NCBI GenBank assembly: GCA_024693365.1
Contig: JAILLF010000017.1
Span: 41,353 to 105,352, forward strand
Source of the DNA: Acetatifactor sp.
GTDB lineage: Bacteria; Bacillota; Clostridia; Lachnospirales; Lachnospiraceae
Length of the DNA stretch: 64,000 bases
Reading direction: 5' to 3'
Part shown: positions 25,547 through 34,992 of the stretch, piece after piece
Position numbering within the stretch: the first letter of the stretch is position 1
How the letters are laid out: each line of letters opens with the position of its first letter
Notes under the pieces: generated by a model
Told to the model about the DNA's origin: nothing
Databases searched by the model: none
What the model saw: only the letters and a program-made list of their open reading frames with translations
Made by a program: the position numbers and the translations under genes

Positions 25547-27775
25547 TTAACGTGCGCTTAACTCACGGATCCGCTCCTCCAGCGCCGTGTAACGTTTGTT
25601 TTCTCTCCCGTTCGCGATCATCTCCCGGACCGTATCGCTTTTTCCTAAAATGGTCACGCAACTCTTTGCCCTGGTGATGGCCGTGTACAACAGATTCCTG
25701 GTAAATAACATTTTGGGTCCGCCAAGAAGCGGCAAAAGAACGGCCGGATACTCACTTCCCTGGGACTTATGAATGGTGATGGCGTACGAAAGCTCCAACT
25801 GATCCAATTCTCCAAAGGGATACGTCACGCGCTTCCCCTCGTCAAATTCTACGACAAGGTTCGAGGATGTCTCGTCAATCTCCGCAATGCGCCCCATGTC
25901 GCCGTTAAACACGCCGGTTCCCCTGTCGATCACGACGTTGTATTTACCAATGACCTCCCATTCCAGCTGATAATTGTTTTTCACCTGCATCACCTTGTCG
26001 CCGGCGCGATAGATGACTTCTCCTGAGACATGTTCTGCCTTAACGGGTTCCGGAGGATTTAAGTATTGCTGCAGGATCCCGTTGAGCGTCTCACAGCCAA
26101 GCGGACCCTTACGCATGGGCGTCAACACCTGCACGTCAAAGGGCGTGCAACGTACGTATCCGGGAAGTTTGTCCCGGATCAACTGGATCAAGTGTTTATA
26201 GATCACTGCCGGATCATTTCTCTCCAGCATGAAAAAGTCCTTAGAATGATTATCCATGCGGATCTCCCGGCCCTGATCGATCAGATGGGCATTCACGACG
26301 ATGTCGCTGCCCTCGTCCTGCCGGTAAATCTTTTGCAATTCCACGCTCGCAAAGCATTTACTGTTTAACAGGTCGCGCAACACCTGTCCGGGTCCAACGC
26401 TGGGAAGCTGCGACGCGTCCCCCACCAGGATCAGCCTGGTTCCGGGAACGATCGCCTTGAGGAGAGCCTGAAAAATCCTTACGTCCACCATGGAAGTCTC
26501 GTCGATGATCACCACGTCGGCCTCCAGGGGATTCTCCTCATTTCTCTCAAAGCTGACGCGATGCCCGTCATCCTCCGACAATGCGCTGTTAAGCTCCAGC
26601 ATGCGGTGAATGGTCCTCGCTTCAAATCCCGTCGTCTCCGTCATGCGCTTTGCCGCGCGGCCCGTCGGCGCTGCCAGGAAAATGTCCAGGCCTTCCGACT
26701 CAAAATACCGAATGATCACGTTGATGGTCGTGGTCTTTCCCGTTCCGGGCCCGCCCGTCAGAATGAAAATGCCGTTTCGGATGCACTCCATTACCGCATG
26801 CATCTGGAGTTCGTCCAGCTCCATTCCCTGCCGCGCCGCAAGCTTTTCCAGTCGCTTCTTCAAAGCCTCCTCCTGCGAAGGCGTCTTTAGTCCCTGATCC
26901 ATCGGAAGATTTAAGTCGTGCAACATTTTGGCGCAGGAAAGCTCCGCATAATAGTAGGTGGCCGGGAAAACGGCACTTCCCTTAGCGACGAGCTTGCGAT
27001 CCATCACCGCGTTATCCACCTGAACGCGAACCGCCTCCTTCGGTACCCCCAGAAGTTCTGACGCCCGCGGCAGCAATTCCTCGAAGGGAAGGTAAACGTG
27101 GCCTTCCATGGTCGCCTGCTGCAACACGTACAATATGCCGCATCGGATCCGATAGTCCGAATCCGCTTGAATCCCAACCTTTGCCGCAATCTCATCCGCG
27201 ATCCGGAAGCCAACGCCGTGTACGTCATCCGCCAGCTGATAGGGATTCTCACGCAGGATCCGATAGACGTCCGTTTGGTATTTTTCGTAAATTTTTACCG
27301 CCAGGTGATTGGAAATCCCAAAGCCCGCGAGATATACCATCGCCTCCCGCAGATCCTTTTTTTCTTCCATCTGCACTGCGATTTTCTGTGCCATCTGCAT
27401 ACTGATGCCCTTAATCTGCGCAAGGCGCTCCGGCTCTTCCTCGATGATGCGCATCGTATCGTCGCCAAAGGTCTTTACAATCCTGGCGGCAAGCTTTTCT
27501 CCAACGCCCTTGATGGCGCCGGAGCCTAGATACCGTTCCATGCCGAGCCGGTCCGTCGGCAAGGTCACGACGTATTCCGAAATATGAAACTGTTTGCCAT
27601 ACGTGGGGTGCATTTCATATTCTCCCCACGCTTCAATGGTTTCGCCCTGGGAAATGCCCATGCAATAACCTACGCAAATCAACTCCTTCTCCCCTATCAG
27701 GAGCCGGAGCACGGTATAGCCGTTTTCCGTATTTTGGTACGTAATGCGATCCACGTATCCCTTTATGCTTTCCAT
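25547..27775 (-). CDS. recD2: RecD2-type ATP-dependent DNA helicase
   Basis: 742 residues. N-terminal OB-like domain (about 1-80), then helix-hairpin-helix repeats (ERYLGSGAIKGVGEKLAAR and later), the RecA-like motor with Walker A GGPGTGKTTTINVI, Walker B DVVIIDETSMVDV, motif III ILVGDASQLPSVGPGQVLRD, and the C-terminal UvrD-like motif YAITIHKSQGSEYPAVLLPL. This is the RecBC-independent RecD2 form, a 5'-3' helicase in repair and fork restart. The ATG at 27775 has GGAGG five bases upstream; an in-frame GTG at 27793 includes that site and is rejected. Confidence 0.95.
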   Translation of the reverse strand: MESIKGYVDRITYQNTENGYTVLRLLIGEKELICVGYCMGISQGETIEAWGEYEMHPTYGKQFHISEYVVTLPTDRLGMERYLGSGAIKGVGEKLAARIVKTFGDDTMRIIEEEPERLAQIKGISMQMAQKIAVQMEEKKDLREAMVYLAGFGISNHLAVKIYEKYQTDVYRILRENPYQLADDVHGVGFRIADEIAAKVGIQADSDYRIRCGILYVLQQATMEGHVYLPFEELLPRASELLGVPKEAVRVQVDNAVMDRKLVAKGSAVFPATYYYAELSCAKMLHDLNLPMDQGLKTPSQEEALKKRLEKLAARQGMELDELQMHAVMECIRNGIFILTGGPGTGKTTTINVIIRYFESEGLDIFLAAPTGRAAKRMTETTGFEARTIHRMLELNSALSEDDGHRVSFERNEENPLEADVVIIDETSMVDVRIFQALLKAIVPGTRLILVGDASQLPSVGPGQVLRDLLNSKCFASVELQKIYRQDEGSDIVVNAHLIDQGREIRMDNHSKDFFMLERNDPAVIYKHLIQLIRDKLPGYVRCTPFDVQVLTPMRKGPLGCETLNGILQQYLNPPEPVKAEHVSGEVIYRAGDKVMQVKNNYQLEWEVIGKYNVVIDRGTGVFNGDMGRIAEIDETSSNLVVEFDEGKRVTYPFGELDQLELSYAITIHKSQGSEYPAVLLPLLGGPKMLFTRNLLYTAITRAKSCVTILGKSDTVREMIANGRENKRYTALEERIRELSAR

Positions 27776-27893
27776 GCACACCTCCAAAGCCACGGGTCAT
27801 CCGCATGCCCCTAGCCTTTTCAATCTTTACGCTGCGTTTCTGATGAAATCACTGTCCGGGGAATCCGGAAGAAAATAGAAATTCTGAAAATAG

Positions 27894-27941
27894 AAAAAAG
27901 CACGCGCAAAGCCCGTTGCATTTTACCAACAGACTCTGCGC
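27894..27941 (-). terminator. Rho-independent terminator after mreB
   Basis: On the minus strand a 15-bp stem, GCGCAGAGTCTGTTG / CAACGGGCTTTGCGC with three G-U pairs and an eight-base loop, is followed after GTGC by a T run. It lies 46 bases after the mreB stop codon. Confidence 0.88.
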
Positions 27942-27986
27942 AATCCTTCCCGGCGTCATCCGATGCACGTCGCCAGGCAAATGCCA

Positions 27987-28979
27987 CTAAGGCTCACGAT
28001 AATTCGACATAAACTCTACAAACTTTCCGGTACCGATTGCCACGGCCGTCATGGGATCCTCCGCCGTCATACAGTTAATGCCGGTCTTCTCGGAGATCAG
28101 CTCCTCCAGGCCTCGCAAAAGGCTTCCGCCGCCGGTGAGCACAATGCCGCGGTCTGCAATGTCAGCCGCGAGCTCGGGGGGTGTCTTCTCCAGCACGCTG
28201 TGGATCGTCTCCACAATCTGTGCCGTCGCTTCCTTCAGCGCTTCCTCCATCTCCTCGGAAGACACGCTGACGGTCTTGGGAAGACCCGTCACAAGGTTAC
28301 GGCCGCGAACGTCCATAAAGTCAGGCTCCGGACGCTTGTAGCAGGAACCGATCTTAATCTTCATGTCCTCTGCGGTTCTCTCACCGATGAGGAGGTTGTG
28401 TTTCTTTCTCATGTAACGGACGATTGCCTCGTCGAAATCGTCTCCGGCGATCTTAATGGACGCACTGACAACAGTGCCTCCAAGGGAGATCACGGCGATG
28501 TCGCTGGTGCCGCCGCCGATGTCCACGATCATGTTGCCGCAGGGTTTTGAAATGTCAATGCCCGCGCCAATGGCTGCCGCAATGGGCTCCTCAATGATGG
28601 AAACCTCCTTCGCGCCAGTCTGATATGTTGCATCCTCCACGGCTTTCTTCTCAACCTCCGTCACGCCGCTGGGTACGCAAACCGCAATGTGGGGACGACG
28701 GAATACCTTCTTGCCGAGAGCCTTCTGGATGAAATATTTCATCATCTGCTCCGTCACGGTATAATCGGAGATAACGCCCTGACGTAAAGGTCTGATGGCC
28801 ACGATGTTGCCGGGAGTGCGTCCCAACATCAGTCTGGCATCCTCACCGATCGCCTTGATCTTATTTGTGTCGCGGTCGAGCGCAACCACGGAGGGCTCCT
28901 TTAACACCACGCCCTTCCCTCTTATGTAAACAAGTATGCTTGCCGTTCCAAGGTCAATGCCGATATCCGTACCTTGCAT
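27987..28979 (-). CDS. mreB: MreB-family actin-like rod-shape protein
   Basis: 330 residues. Actin-fold motifs: GTDIGIDLGTASILVY (phosphate 1), NMIVDIGGGTSDIAVISLGG (phosphate 2), GIVLTGGGSLLRGLEEL (adenosine), and IIEEPIAAAIGAG. It polymerises under the membrane and guides cell elongation. The ATG at 28979 has AGAGGAG about seven bases upstream. It is monocistronic, with a terminator after it and no mreC or mreD nearby, so it may be an Mbl or MreBH paralogue of a main mreBCD operon elsewhere. Confidence 0.93.
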   Translation of the reverse strand: MQGTDIGIDLGTASILVYIRGKGVVLKEPSVVALDRDTNKIKAIGEDARLMLGRTPGNIVAIRPLRQGVISDYTVTEQMMKYFIQKALGKKVFRRPHIAVCVPSGVTEVEKKAVEDATYQTGAKEVSIIEEPIAAAIGAGIDISKPCGNMIVDIGGGTSDIAVISLGGTVVSASIKIAGDDFDEAIVRYMRKKHNLLIGERTAEDMKIKIGSCYKRPEPDFMDVRGRNLVTGLPKTVSVSSEEMEEALKEATAQIVETIHSVLEKTPPELAADIADRGIVLTGGGSLLRGLEELISEKTGINCMTAEDPMTAVAIGTGKFVEFMSNYREP

Positions 28980-29039
28980 TTTTAACTCCTCTTTCCATTC
29001 AAATTCCAAAAAATCAAATTAATGAGTCACGCGCAATAC

Positions 29040-29045
29040 ATTATA
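29040..29045 (-). promoter_or_regulatory. -10 element of mreB promoter
   Basis: A perfect TATAAT on the minus strand about 60 bases before the mreB ATG. The -35 region is AT-rich but has no strong match. Confidence 0.5.
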
Positions 29046-29074
29046 ACCGAATTCCCGTCATTTTCATAGAGGAA

Positions 29075-29100
29075 CTAAAAAAAATTTTAAATTTTTTTAG
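29075..29100. other. A/T-only palindrome between helicase gene and mreB
   Basis: CTAAAAAAAATTTTAAATTTTTTTAG-like sequence, almost perfectly self-complementary, 33 bases after the helicase stop codon and 30 bases before the mreB -10. On the minus strand it ends in eight Ts. It may be a weak terminator or a bent UP-type promoter region. Confidence 0.4.
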
Positions 29101-29132
29101 AAATCACCCAATTTGGCGTCCGCTTAAACCAC

Positions 29133-31205
29133 TTACGCATCGCCGTGACGACGGTGATAACGGCGATGCTGCCCGCCTCCGCGCGATTCGTTTTTCCTTA
29201 CGGCATCACCGCGCAGCCCGCCTCTTTTCGATTTTCCAAAACTGGATTCCCCGACGATCCTGTGCGCCTTCATCTCCGCGAAGCAGACGTCACACATGCG
29301 TGAAGAGCTGGAGAGCGGAATTGGCGCGCCGCAGTACTGACACTTGCGGATAAAAACGTTCTTGTCCTTCGCGAGGAGGCGCATGATGGTCTCCTCCGTC
29401 TTCTCGCGTTCTTTGTCCAAACGGTCCTGCTCAATCACCTTACCCATGCGGATGGAGAACTGATAATAGAGATCCAAGAGCTTATAAAAGGTCTCATACT
29501 TATGCAGTCCAATGTCCGTGCACATGATGAGTGCCGGAAAATGCAGGCTCACGTCCGCCGTGTAGGTCTTACAATAATAGAGCCAAAGCTCTACGATGTC
29601 GCGGTTTTTTACGTCAATGGAGCAGGTCAGCATGCGGTAGAGCAGGTGCTTGTCCTCAAATCCGTCGATCTCCTTGCGGTCCTTGTAGGCTCGCTCATAC
29701 AAGAATAATACCTCTTCTATGCTGATCTTCTCGAAGGGAGGCTGGGTTTCAACGGACTTCCATATTTTTAGAATGGCGTCCAGTGGCTCATCCATGTCGA
29801 GAAGCACCTGCGGGAAGCCGAGGCTGACCGTTTCCACCTCCTTTTCCTTCTTCGGGAAATTCTCTTTGATGAAATTCAGGTTTTCCTCGCCAACGGCATT
29901 GACGTAACCCGTATCATATATGCCAAAGCGGCCCGCGCGCCCCGCGATCTGATGGATCGTCTCCACCGTCAGGGGTCCTGTCTCCTTTCCGTCAAACTTG
30001 GTCGTCTGCGCAAAGACGATCCTTCGCACGGGAAGATTTAGCCCCATGCCGATGGCATCCGTCGAGACCACCACCTTCGTCTGATGCGTCGTGAACAGAT
30101 GGATCTGCCGCCTTCTGATTTCCGGCGGAAGGCTGCCATAGATTACACTGGCCTTGATGCCGTCGCTCTCAAGGCGCCCCGCAATGTCCAGGACGGCGCG
30201 CTTCGAAAACGCAATGACCGCATCCCCTTCCTGTACGTCATCCGGGAAAACCGCCGGCACGTCCTCGCAAAGAAGCTTCGTTTTTCTCTCATAGTGATTG
30301 GTTTCTTCCGTATCGCCGCAGAGTGAGATCAGGTGCTTTACCACCTTCTCCGCCGCCGGACTCATGCAGACGTGAATCTCCTTTGCCTGCACGCCCAGGA
30401 TCGCCCTCGTCCAGGAATGTCCCCTGTCCGGATCCGTGATCATCTGTGCCTCGTCAATCACGGCCACGTCATATTCCTGCTCAATGTCCAGCATCTCTAT
30501 CGTAGACGCGGTGATGAAGGAATTCTCCTGATAGATTCTCTCCTCTCCGGTCAGCATGGTGCAAGGGATGCCGGCATCATTCATCTTCTCATAGACTTCC
30601 AATGCCAAAAGTCTAAGTGGTCCCAGATACACGCCGTTCATCGCCCGCTTCAGGCTCTCCAGCGCGTGATAGGTCTTGCCGCAGTTCGTGGGCCCGACGT
30701 GCAAGATGAAATGGCGTTGCATCTCCAATGCCTTCGGGAACTCCGTCTCAGGCCTCGTCGGCACCATGCCGATGATCTGGCTTCGTATGCCGCTCTCCGC
30801 ATTATTCTTCGCCAGGTTTTTCAAAGACTTTTGGCAAATTTCATACGGATATTCTTCGCGGACAAAATCCAAAAATTTCGCCGTGACAAGTTCCTGTTCC
30901 TCTGGCTTCATTCCCAAAAGGTCCAGCCGCACAAGCTCCGGCAGGATCATGTCGCGCAGCTTCATGATGGCAAACTGATTATCCGTCAGGAAGGTATAAT
31001 AGGCCATGCTGCGCACCATGCGGTGATACTCATCGAGATGCGCCTGGCTGATCTTTGGATTCTTGGACTCTTTCAGCTCCTTGTACAGCCTGTCCATTTT
31101 CTGCACAAAGTTTTTTTTGCCGTCATTGTTCTTCTTTTTCATGCTCTTGGAGCAGTCCCGGTATTGCGTAAAGTAGAACTGCACCAGCTTATCGCTCTGT
31201 ATCAT
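29133..31205 (-). CDS. SUV3-like superfamily 2 RNA/DNA helicase with zinc ribbon
   Basis: 690 residues. Walker A lies in HVGPTNCGKTYHALESL, which is the SUV3-type form; the DEAQ-type box is VAVIDEAQMITDPDRG; motif VI is HQIAGRAGRFGIYD. Residues 1-140 are a helical N-terminal domain. Near the C-terminus CQYCGAPIP...CDVC forms a zinc ribbon, followed by a short Arg/Gly/His-rich tail. Mitochondrial SUV3 unwinds RNA for decay; bacterial members are little studied. The ATG at 31205 has GGAG five bases upstream. It lies 39 bases after uvrA on the same strand. Confidence 0.88.
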   Translation of the reverse strand: MIQSDKLVQFYFTQYRDCSKSMKKKNNDGKKNFVQKMDRLYKELKESKNPKISQAHLDEYHRMVRSMAYYTFLTDNQFAIMKLRDMILPELVRLDLLGMKPEEQELVTAKFLDFVREEYPYEICQKSLKNLAKNNAESGIRSQIIGMVPTRPETEFPKALEMQRHFILHVGPTNCGKTYHALESLKRAMNGVYLGPLRLLALEVYEKMNDAGIPCTMLTGEERIYQENSFITASTIEMLDIEQEYDVAVIDEAQMITDPDRGHSWTRAILGVQAKEIHVCMSPAAEKVVKHLISLCGDTEETNHYERKTKLLCEDVPAVFPDDVQEGDAVIAFSKRAVLDIAGRLESDGIKASVIYGSLPPEIRRRQIHLFTTHQTKVVVSTDAIGMGLNLPVRRIVFAQTTKFDGKETGPLTVETIHQIAGRAGRFGIYDTGYVNAVGEENLNFIKENFPKKEKEVETVSLGFPQVLLDMDEPLDAILKIWKSVETQPPFEKISIEEVLFLYERAYKDRKEIDGFEDKHLLYRMLTCSIDVKNRDIVELWLYYCKTYTADVSLHFPALIMCTDIGLHKYETFYKLLDLYYQFSIRMGKVIEQDRLDKEREKTEETIMRLLAKDKNVFIRKCQYCGAPIPLSSSSRMCDVCFAEMKAHRIVGESSFGKSKRGGLRGDAVRKNESRGGGQHRRYHRRHGDA

Positions 31206-31244
31206 AAAATCTCCATCTGACAACGCGCCGCACGGGAATTCTCC

Positions 31245-34133
31245 CTACTCCGCGTCTTTCTTCCGTTTCTTAGCCTTTTCCAGCATTTTTTTAACATAGG
31301 CGCCCGTATAAGACTTTTTGTTCTTCACGATCTCCTCGGGCGTCCCCTCCGCGATCACGCATCCGCCGCGGTCACCGCCCTCGGGTCCCATGTCAATGAT
31401 ATAGTCGGCAGTCTTGATTACGTCGAGATTATGTTCAATCACAACCACGGTATTTCCGCCGTCCGCGAGACGATGCAAAATCTCCACGAGCTTGTGAACG
31501 TCCGCAAAATGCAGGCCTGTCGTGGGCTCATCCAGAATATAGATCGTCTTGCCCGTGCTCCTTCTCGAGAGCTCCGTTGCAAGCTTGATGCGCTGTGCCT
31601 CACCGCCGGAAAGCTCCGTGGAAGGCTGGCCAAGCTTTACGTAGCCAAGACCCACGTCATATAAGGTCTGAATCTTATTCCGGATGGATGGCATGTTTTC
31701 AAAGAACGAAAGCGCTTCCTCCACCGTCATGTCAAGCACGTCAAAAATGCTCTTTCCCTTGTATTTTACGTCCAGCGTCTCACGATTATAGCGCTTTCCG
31801 CCGCAGACCTCACACGGCACGTAGACGTCCGGCAGGAAGTGCATCTCGATCTTGATGATACCGTCGCCGCTGCAGGCTTCGCAGCGCCCGCCCTTTACGT
31901 TAAAGGAAAAGCGCCCCTTCGCGTAGCCCTTCGCCTTTGCGTCTGCGGTAGAGGCAAACAGATCGCGGATCTGATCAAAGACACCCGTGTACGTTGCGGG
32001 ATTGGATCTCGGCGTACGTCCTATGGGTGACTGATCGATGGCAATGACCTTGTCAAGCTGCTTCATCCCCTCGATGTCTGCGTGTTTTCCGGGAATGATG
32101 CGGGCGCGGTTTAATTCCCTTGCCAAACGTTTATAAAGAATCTCGTTGACAAGAGAGCTCTTTCCGGAACCTGACACTCCTGTCACGCAAGTCATTACGC
32201 CCAGAGGAATCCTCACGTCAATATTCTTCAGATTATGCTCCTGCGCCCCCTTCACCGTAATCCAGGCCGCAGGCTTTCTGCGGCTTTCGGGCACGGGGAT
32301 CATCTTCCTTCCAGACAAATACTGTCCCGTAATGGACTCCGGTACCTTCATGATTTCCTCGGCAGTTCCCTGTGCAACCACCTCTCCTCCGTGGGAACCG
32401 GCGCCGGGACCAATGTCCACGATATGGTCAGCCGCCAACATGGTATCCTCGTCATGCTCCACGACAATCAGCGTATTTCCAAGATCCCGCAGGTTTTTCA
32501 ACGTGTTCAGGAGCTTGTCGTTATCCCGCTGATGCAAGCCTATGCTCGGCTCATCCAAAATATAACACACACCCATCAGTCCGGAACCGATCTGCGTGGC
32601 AAGCCGGATCCTTTGCGCCTCGCCGCCGGAAAGGCTGCCCGTCGCACGGGAAAGGGACAGATAGTCCAGACCCACGTCCACCAAAAAGCCGACACGCGCC
32701 CGAATCTCCTTCAGCACGCGCTTTCCGATGAATTCCTGTTGCGGGGAAAGCTGCATCTCCTGCAAGAATTTCTGCAGGTTAATAACTGACAGATTTGTCA
32801 CTTCGTAAATATTCTTATCACACACCGTCACGGCGAGAGATTCCTTCTTCAGCCTCATGCCGTTACATTCCTTACACGGGGTGATGCGCATGAAGGTCTC
32901 ATATTCCTGCTTCATGGCTTCCGAGAAGGTTTCCTTGTACCTTCTCTCCATGTTTTTGATCAACCCCTCAAAGGCCGTAGGATAAATTCCCCTGCCTCTT
33001 TGGCCCTCATAGTATACGTCCACGCTTTTCCCGTTTGTACCGTGAATCAGCATGTCCTTGATCTTCTGCGGGTATTTCTCAAAGGGCGTATCCAGATCAA
33101 ACTTATATTCCTTGCAAAGCGCCTGTAAAAGCGCGTTCGTAAAGCTTCCCTTGTCAGCGCAGGACTGCCAGCCAAGGGCGGCAATGGCTCCCTCGCGGAT
33201 GGACAGGGACGTATCTGGAATGAGAAGTTCCTCGTCAAATTCCATCTTATATCCCAGACCAAAACAGGCCGGGCACGCGCCGAACGGATTGTTAAAGGAA
33301 AAGCTCCTGGGCTCGATCTCTCCAATGCTCACGCCACAGTCCGGACAGGCAAAATTCTGACTAAAGCTCATGGTCTCACCGTCAATCACGTCAACCTCCA
33401 AAAGCCCGTCCGCCAGATTCAGCGCACTCTCGATGGAATCTGCAAGTCGCCTTTCCATTCCAGGCTTGACCACAAGTCTGTCCACAACAATCTCTATGTT
33501 ATGCTTTATATTCTTATCCAGCTTGATCTCTTCCGTCAGCTCGTAAAGATTTCCGTCAACGCGAACGCGAACGTAGCCGCTGCGGCTCGCCCGCTCCAGA
33601 ACCTTCTCATGCTGACCCTTCCTGCCGCGCACCACGGGTGCAAGAAGCTGTAGCCTCGTTCCTTCCGGCAGAGCCGTGATCTGGTCCACCATCTGATCCA
33701 CCGTCTGTCTGGCGATCACCCTGCCGCAGTTCGGGCAGTGCGGCGTGCCTATTCTGGCGTACAAAAGTCTGAAATAATCATAGATCTCCGTCACGGTTCC
33801 CACCGTCGAACGCGGATTGCGATTTGTCGATTTCTGATCGATGGAGATCGCGGGGGAAAGCCCGTCGATCCTCTCCACGTCAGGTTTCTCCATCTGCCCC
33901 AGGAATTGTCTCGCGTAAGAGGATAAAGACTCCATGTAACGCCTCTGTCCCTCCGCGTAGATCGTGTCAAATGCCAAGGAAGATTTTCCAGAACCTGACA
34001 TTCCTGTCAGAACCACCAATTTGTTTCTAGGTATGTTTACGTCAATGTTTTTTAAGTTATGCTCCCGTGCGCCGCGAATCTTAATATAATCCCTCGCGTC
34101 AAACTTCGGAAGCGCATTTTTCTCGCCTGCCAT
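31245..34133 (-). CDS. uvrA: Excinuclease ABC subunit A
   Basis: About 962 residues, the full UvrA length. Two ABC cassettes: [19 protein letters not shown] near residue 45 and [18 protein letters not shown] near 655; signature motifs [18 protein letters not shown] and [19 protein letters not shown]-loops [13 protein letters not shown] and [13 protein letters not shown]. Zinc motifs CPNCG, CPDC...CPAC, CKEC and CEAC...CEVCGG are intact. It finds bulky DNA lesions and loads UvrB. Two adjacent ATGs exist; the second at 34133 has a better spaced GGAG. uvrB lies 860 bases upstream, separated by two small genes. Confidence 0.97.
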   Translation of the reverse strand: MAGEKNALPKFDARDYIKIRGAREHNLKNIDVNIPRNKLVVLTGMSGSGKSSLAFDTIYAEGQRRYMESLSSYARQFLGQMEKPDVERIDGLSPAISIDQKSTNRNPRSTVGTVTEIYDYFRLLYARIGTPHCPNCGRVIARQTVDQMVDQITALPEGTRLQLLAPVVRGRKGQHEKVLERASRSGYVRVRVDGNLYELTEEIKLDKNIKHNIEIVVDRLVVKPGMERRLADSIESALNLADGLLEVDVIDGETMSFSQNFACPDCGVSIGEIEPRSFSFNNPFGACPACFGLGYKMEFDEELLIPDTSLSIREGAIAALGWQSCADKGSFTNALLQALCKEYKFDLDTPFEKYPQKIKDMLIHGTNGKSVDVYYEGQRGRGIYPTAFEGLIKNMERRYKETFSEAMKQEYETFMRITPCKECNGMRLKKESLAVTVCDKNIYEVTNLSVINLQKFLQEMQLSPQQEFIGKRVLKEIRARVGFLVDVGLDYLSLSRATGSLSGGEAQRIRLATQIGSGLMGVCYILDEPSIGLHQRDNDKLLNTLKNLRDLGNTLIVVEHDEDTMLAADHIVDIGPGAGSHGGEVVAQGTAEEIMKVPESITGQYLSGRKMIPVPESRRKPAAWITVKGAQEHNLKNIDVRIPLGVMTCVTGVSGSGKSSLVNEILYKRLARELNRARIIPGKHADIEGMKQLDKVIAIDQSPIGRTPRSNPATYTGVFDQIRDLFASTADAKAKGYAKGRFSFNVKGGRCEACSGDGIIKIEMHFLPDVYVPCEVCGGKRYNRETLDVKYKGKSIFDVLDMTVEEALSFFENMPSIRNKIQTLYDVGLGYVKLGQPSTELSGGEAQRIKLATELSRRSTGKTIYILDEPTTGLHFADVHKLVEILHRLADGGNTVVVIEHNLDVIKTADYIIDMGPEGGDRGGCVIAEGTPEEIVKNKKSYTGAYVKKMLEKAKKRKKDAE

Positions 34134-34204
34134 CATTTCTCCAACTTTCCATTCTCATTATTTACTAATATTGTTACTCACAAAACACGGCAACCGGACT
34201 TTCT

Positions 34205-34408
34205 TCAAAAGCTCTCGTCCTGCTCCCTGCTGCCGTATCCTTCGCCCCAGATCCACGGATCCCAGGCGTCTCTCTTTCCATACGTGCGTTTTTCCGCCAC
34301 AAAATCCTTTTTCTGGTTCGCCAAAAAGCCCACGGACAGCCTGCTCACGCCGTCGTCCATCTTTCCGTCGATCATTTTTACCAAATCGTCAATCTCCCGC
34401 TCGTCCAT
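34205..34408 (-). CDS. Small hypothetical protein between uvrB and uvrA
   Basis: 67 residues, acidic at the start (MDEREIDDLVKMIDGKMDDG) and Trp/Gly-rich at the end (DAWDPWIWGEGYG). No membrane segment. GGAGGAG lies seven bases before the ATG, and the reading frame is free of rare features, so I take it as real. I recognise no family. It follows the 40-bp tandem repeats and precedes uvrA on the same strand. Confidence 0.7.
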   Translation of the reverse strand: MDEREIDDLVKMIDGKMDDGVSRLSVGFLANQKKDFVAEKRTYGKRDAWDPWIWGEGYGSREQDESF

Positions 34409-34430
34409 GAGCTTACTCCTCCGAAGTATC

Positions 34431-34590
34431 TATTTCCCCGTCCCGTCCTGCAGTTTTTCCTCTAAAGGCTTATTTCCCCTTCCCATCCTGCAGTTCTTCC
34501 TCCAAAGGCTTATTTCCCCGTCCCGTCCTGCAGTTTTTCCTCCAAAGGCTTATTTCCCCTTTCCGCCCTGCAGTTCTCCCTCCGCAGGCT
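34431..34590 (-). repeat. Four tandem 40-bp repeats at the 3' end of the small membrane gene
   Basis: Four direct copies at 34431-34470, 34471-34510, 34511-34550 and 34551-34590 share the pattern TATTTCCCC, ..CCTGCAG.., ..AGGCT. The last copy codes the C-terminal end (KPAEGELQGGKGK and stop) of the membrane protein gene. The other three lie after its stop codon, so they look like duplicated gene ends. On the minus strand each copy holds a GGAGGA or GAGGAA, a PstI-like CTGCAG and a TAA or TAG. Confidence 0.92.
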
Positions 34591-34942
34591 TATTTGCATC
34601 CCCGCCGGGAATCCTCGAAAGGATCACGTCGTAGATCAAATAGAGCTCCTGCACGGAATTCTCCAAGAAATAATAATGCCCAATATACGGCACCAAAAGC
34701 ACCAAGATCATAATCATCAGTGCCAGCGCCCAAAGATTTGAAGTTGTCAGAAGCGTCGCCACGCAGATAACTTCCATCACCGCAAAGAGCGCAGTCACGA
34801 TCAGGTGGATCAGCCTCTCATGCTGGTAAAACTCGATCTTCACCAGATGGCGGACCGCCACTTCCTTCCAATCCGTCCCGGGTTTATCCTCCGTCAGGAT
34901 CCACTTGATGGCTTTCATATATTCCTGAATCTGTTTTTTCAT
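34550..34942 (-). CDS. Small membrane protein between uvrB and uvrA, unknown
   Basis: 130 residues. A charged N-terminal half-helix (MKKQIQEYMKAIKWILTEDK) is followed by two membrane segments near residues 52-75 and 78-98. The C-terminus is PGGDANKPAEGELQGGKGK. The layout (charged helix, two membrane segments, polar tail) is like the unknown 131-residue protein at 24373-24768, with the shared phrase type KIEFYQHERLIHLIVT; whether they are related needs alignment. The ATG at 34942 has GGAG five bases upstream. Its 3' end is the source of the 40-bp repeats. Confidence 0.78.
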   Translation of the reverse strand: MKKQIQEYMKAIKWILTEDKPGTDWKEVAVRHLVKIEFYQHERLIHLIVTALFAVMEVICVATLLTTSNLWALALMIMILVLLVPYIGHYYFLENSVQELYLIYDVILSRIPGGDANKPAEGELQGGKGK

Positions 34943-34992
34943 CTCTGCTCCTTTCCGCCTGACCATCGTCTCATCCGGTCTTCCCGAAAAGC

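Noticed and set aside
34431..34590. CRISPR-like array
   Set aside because: The 40-bp units are directly adjacent without spacers, and there are no cas genes.
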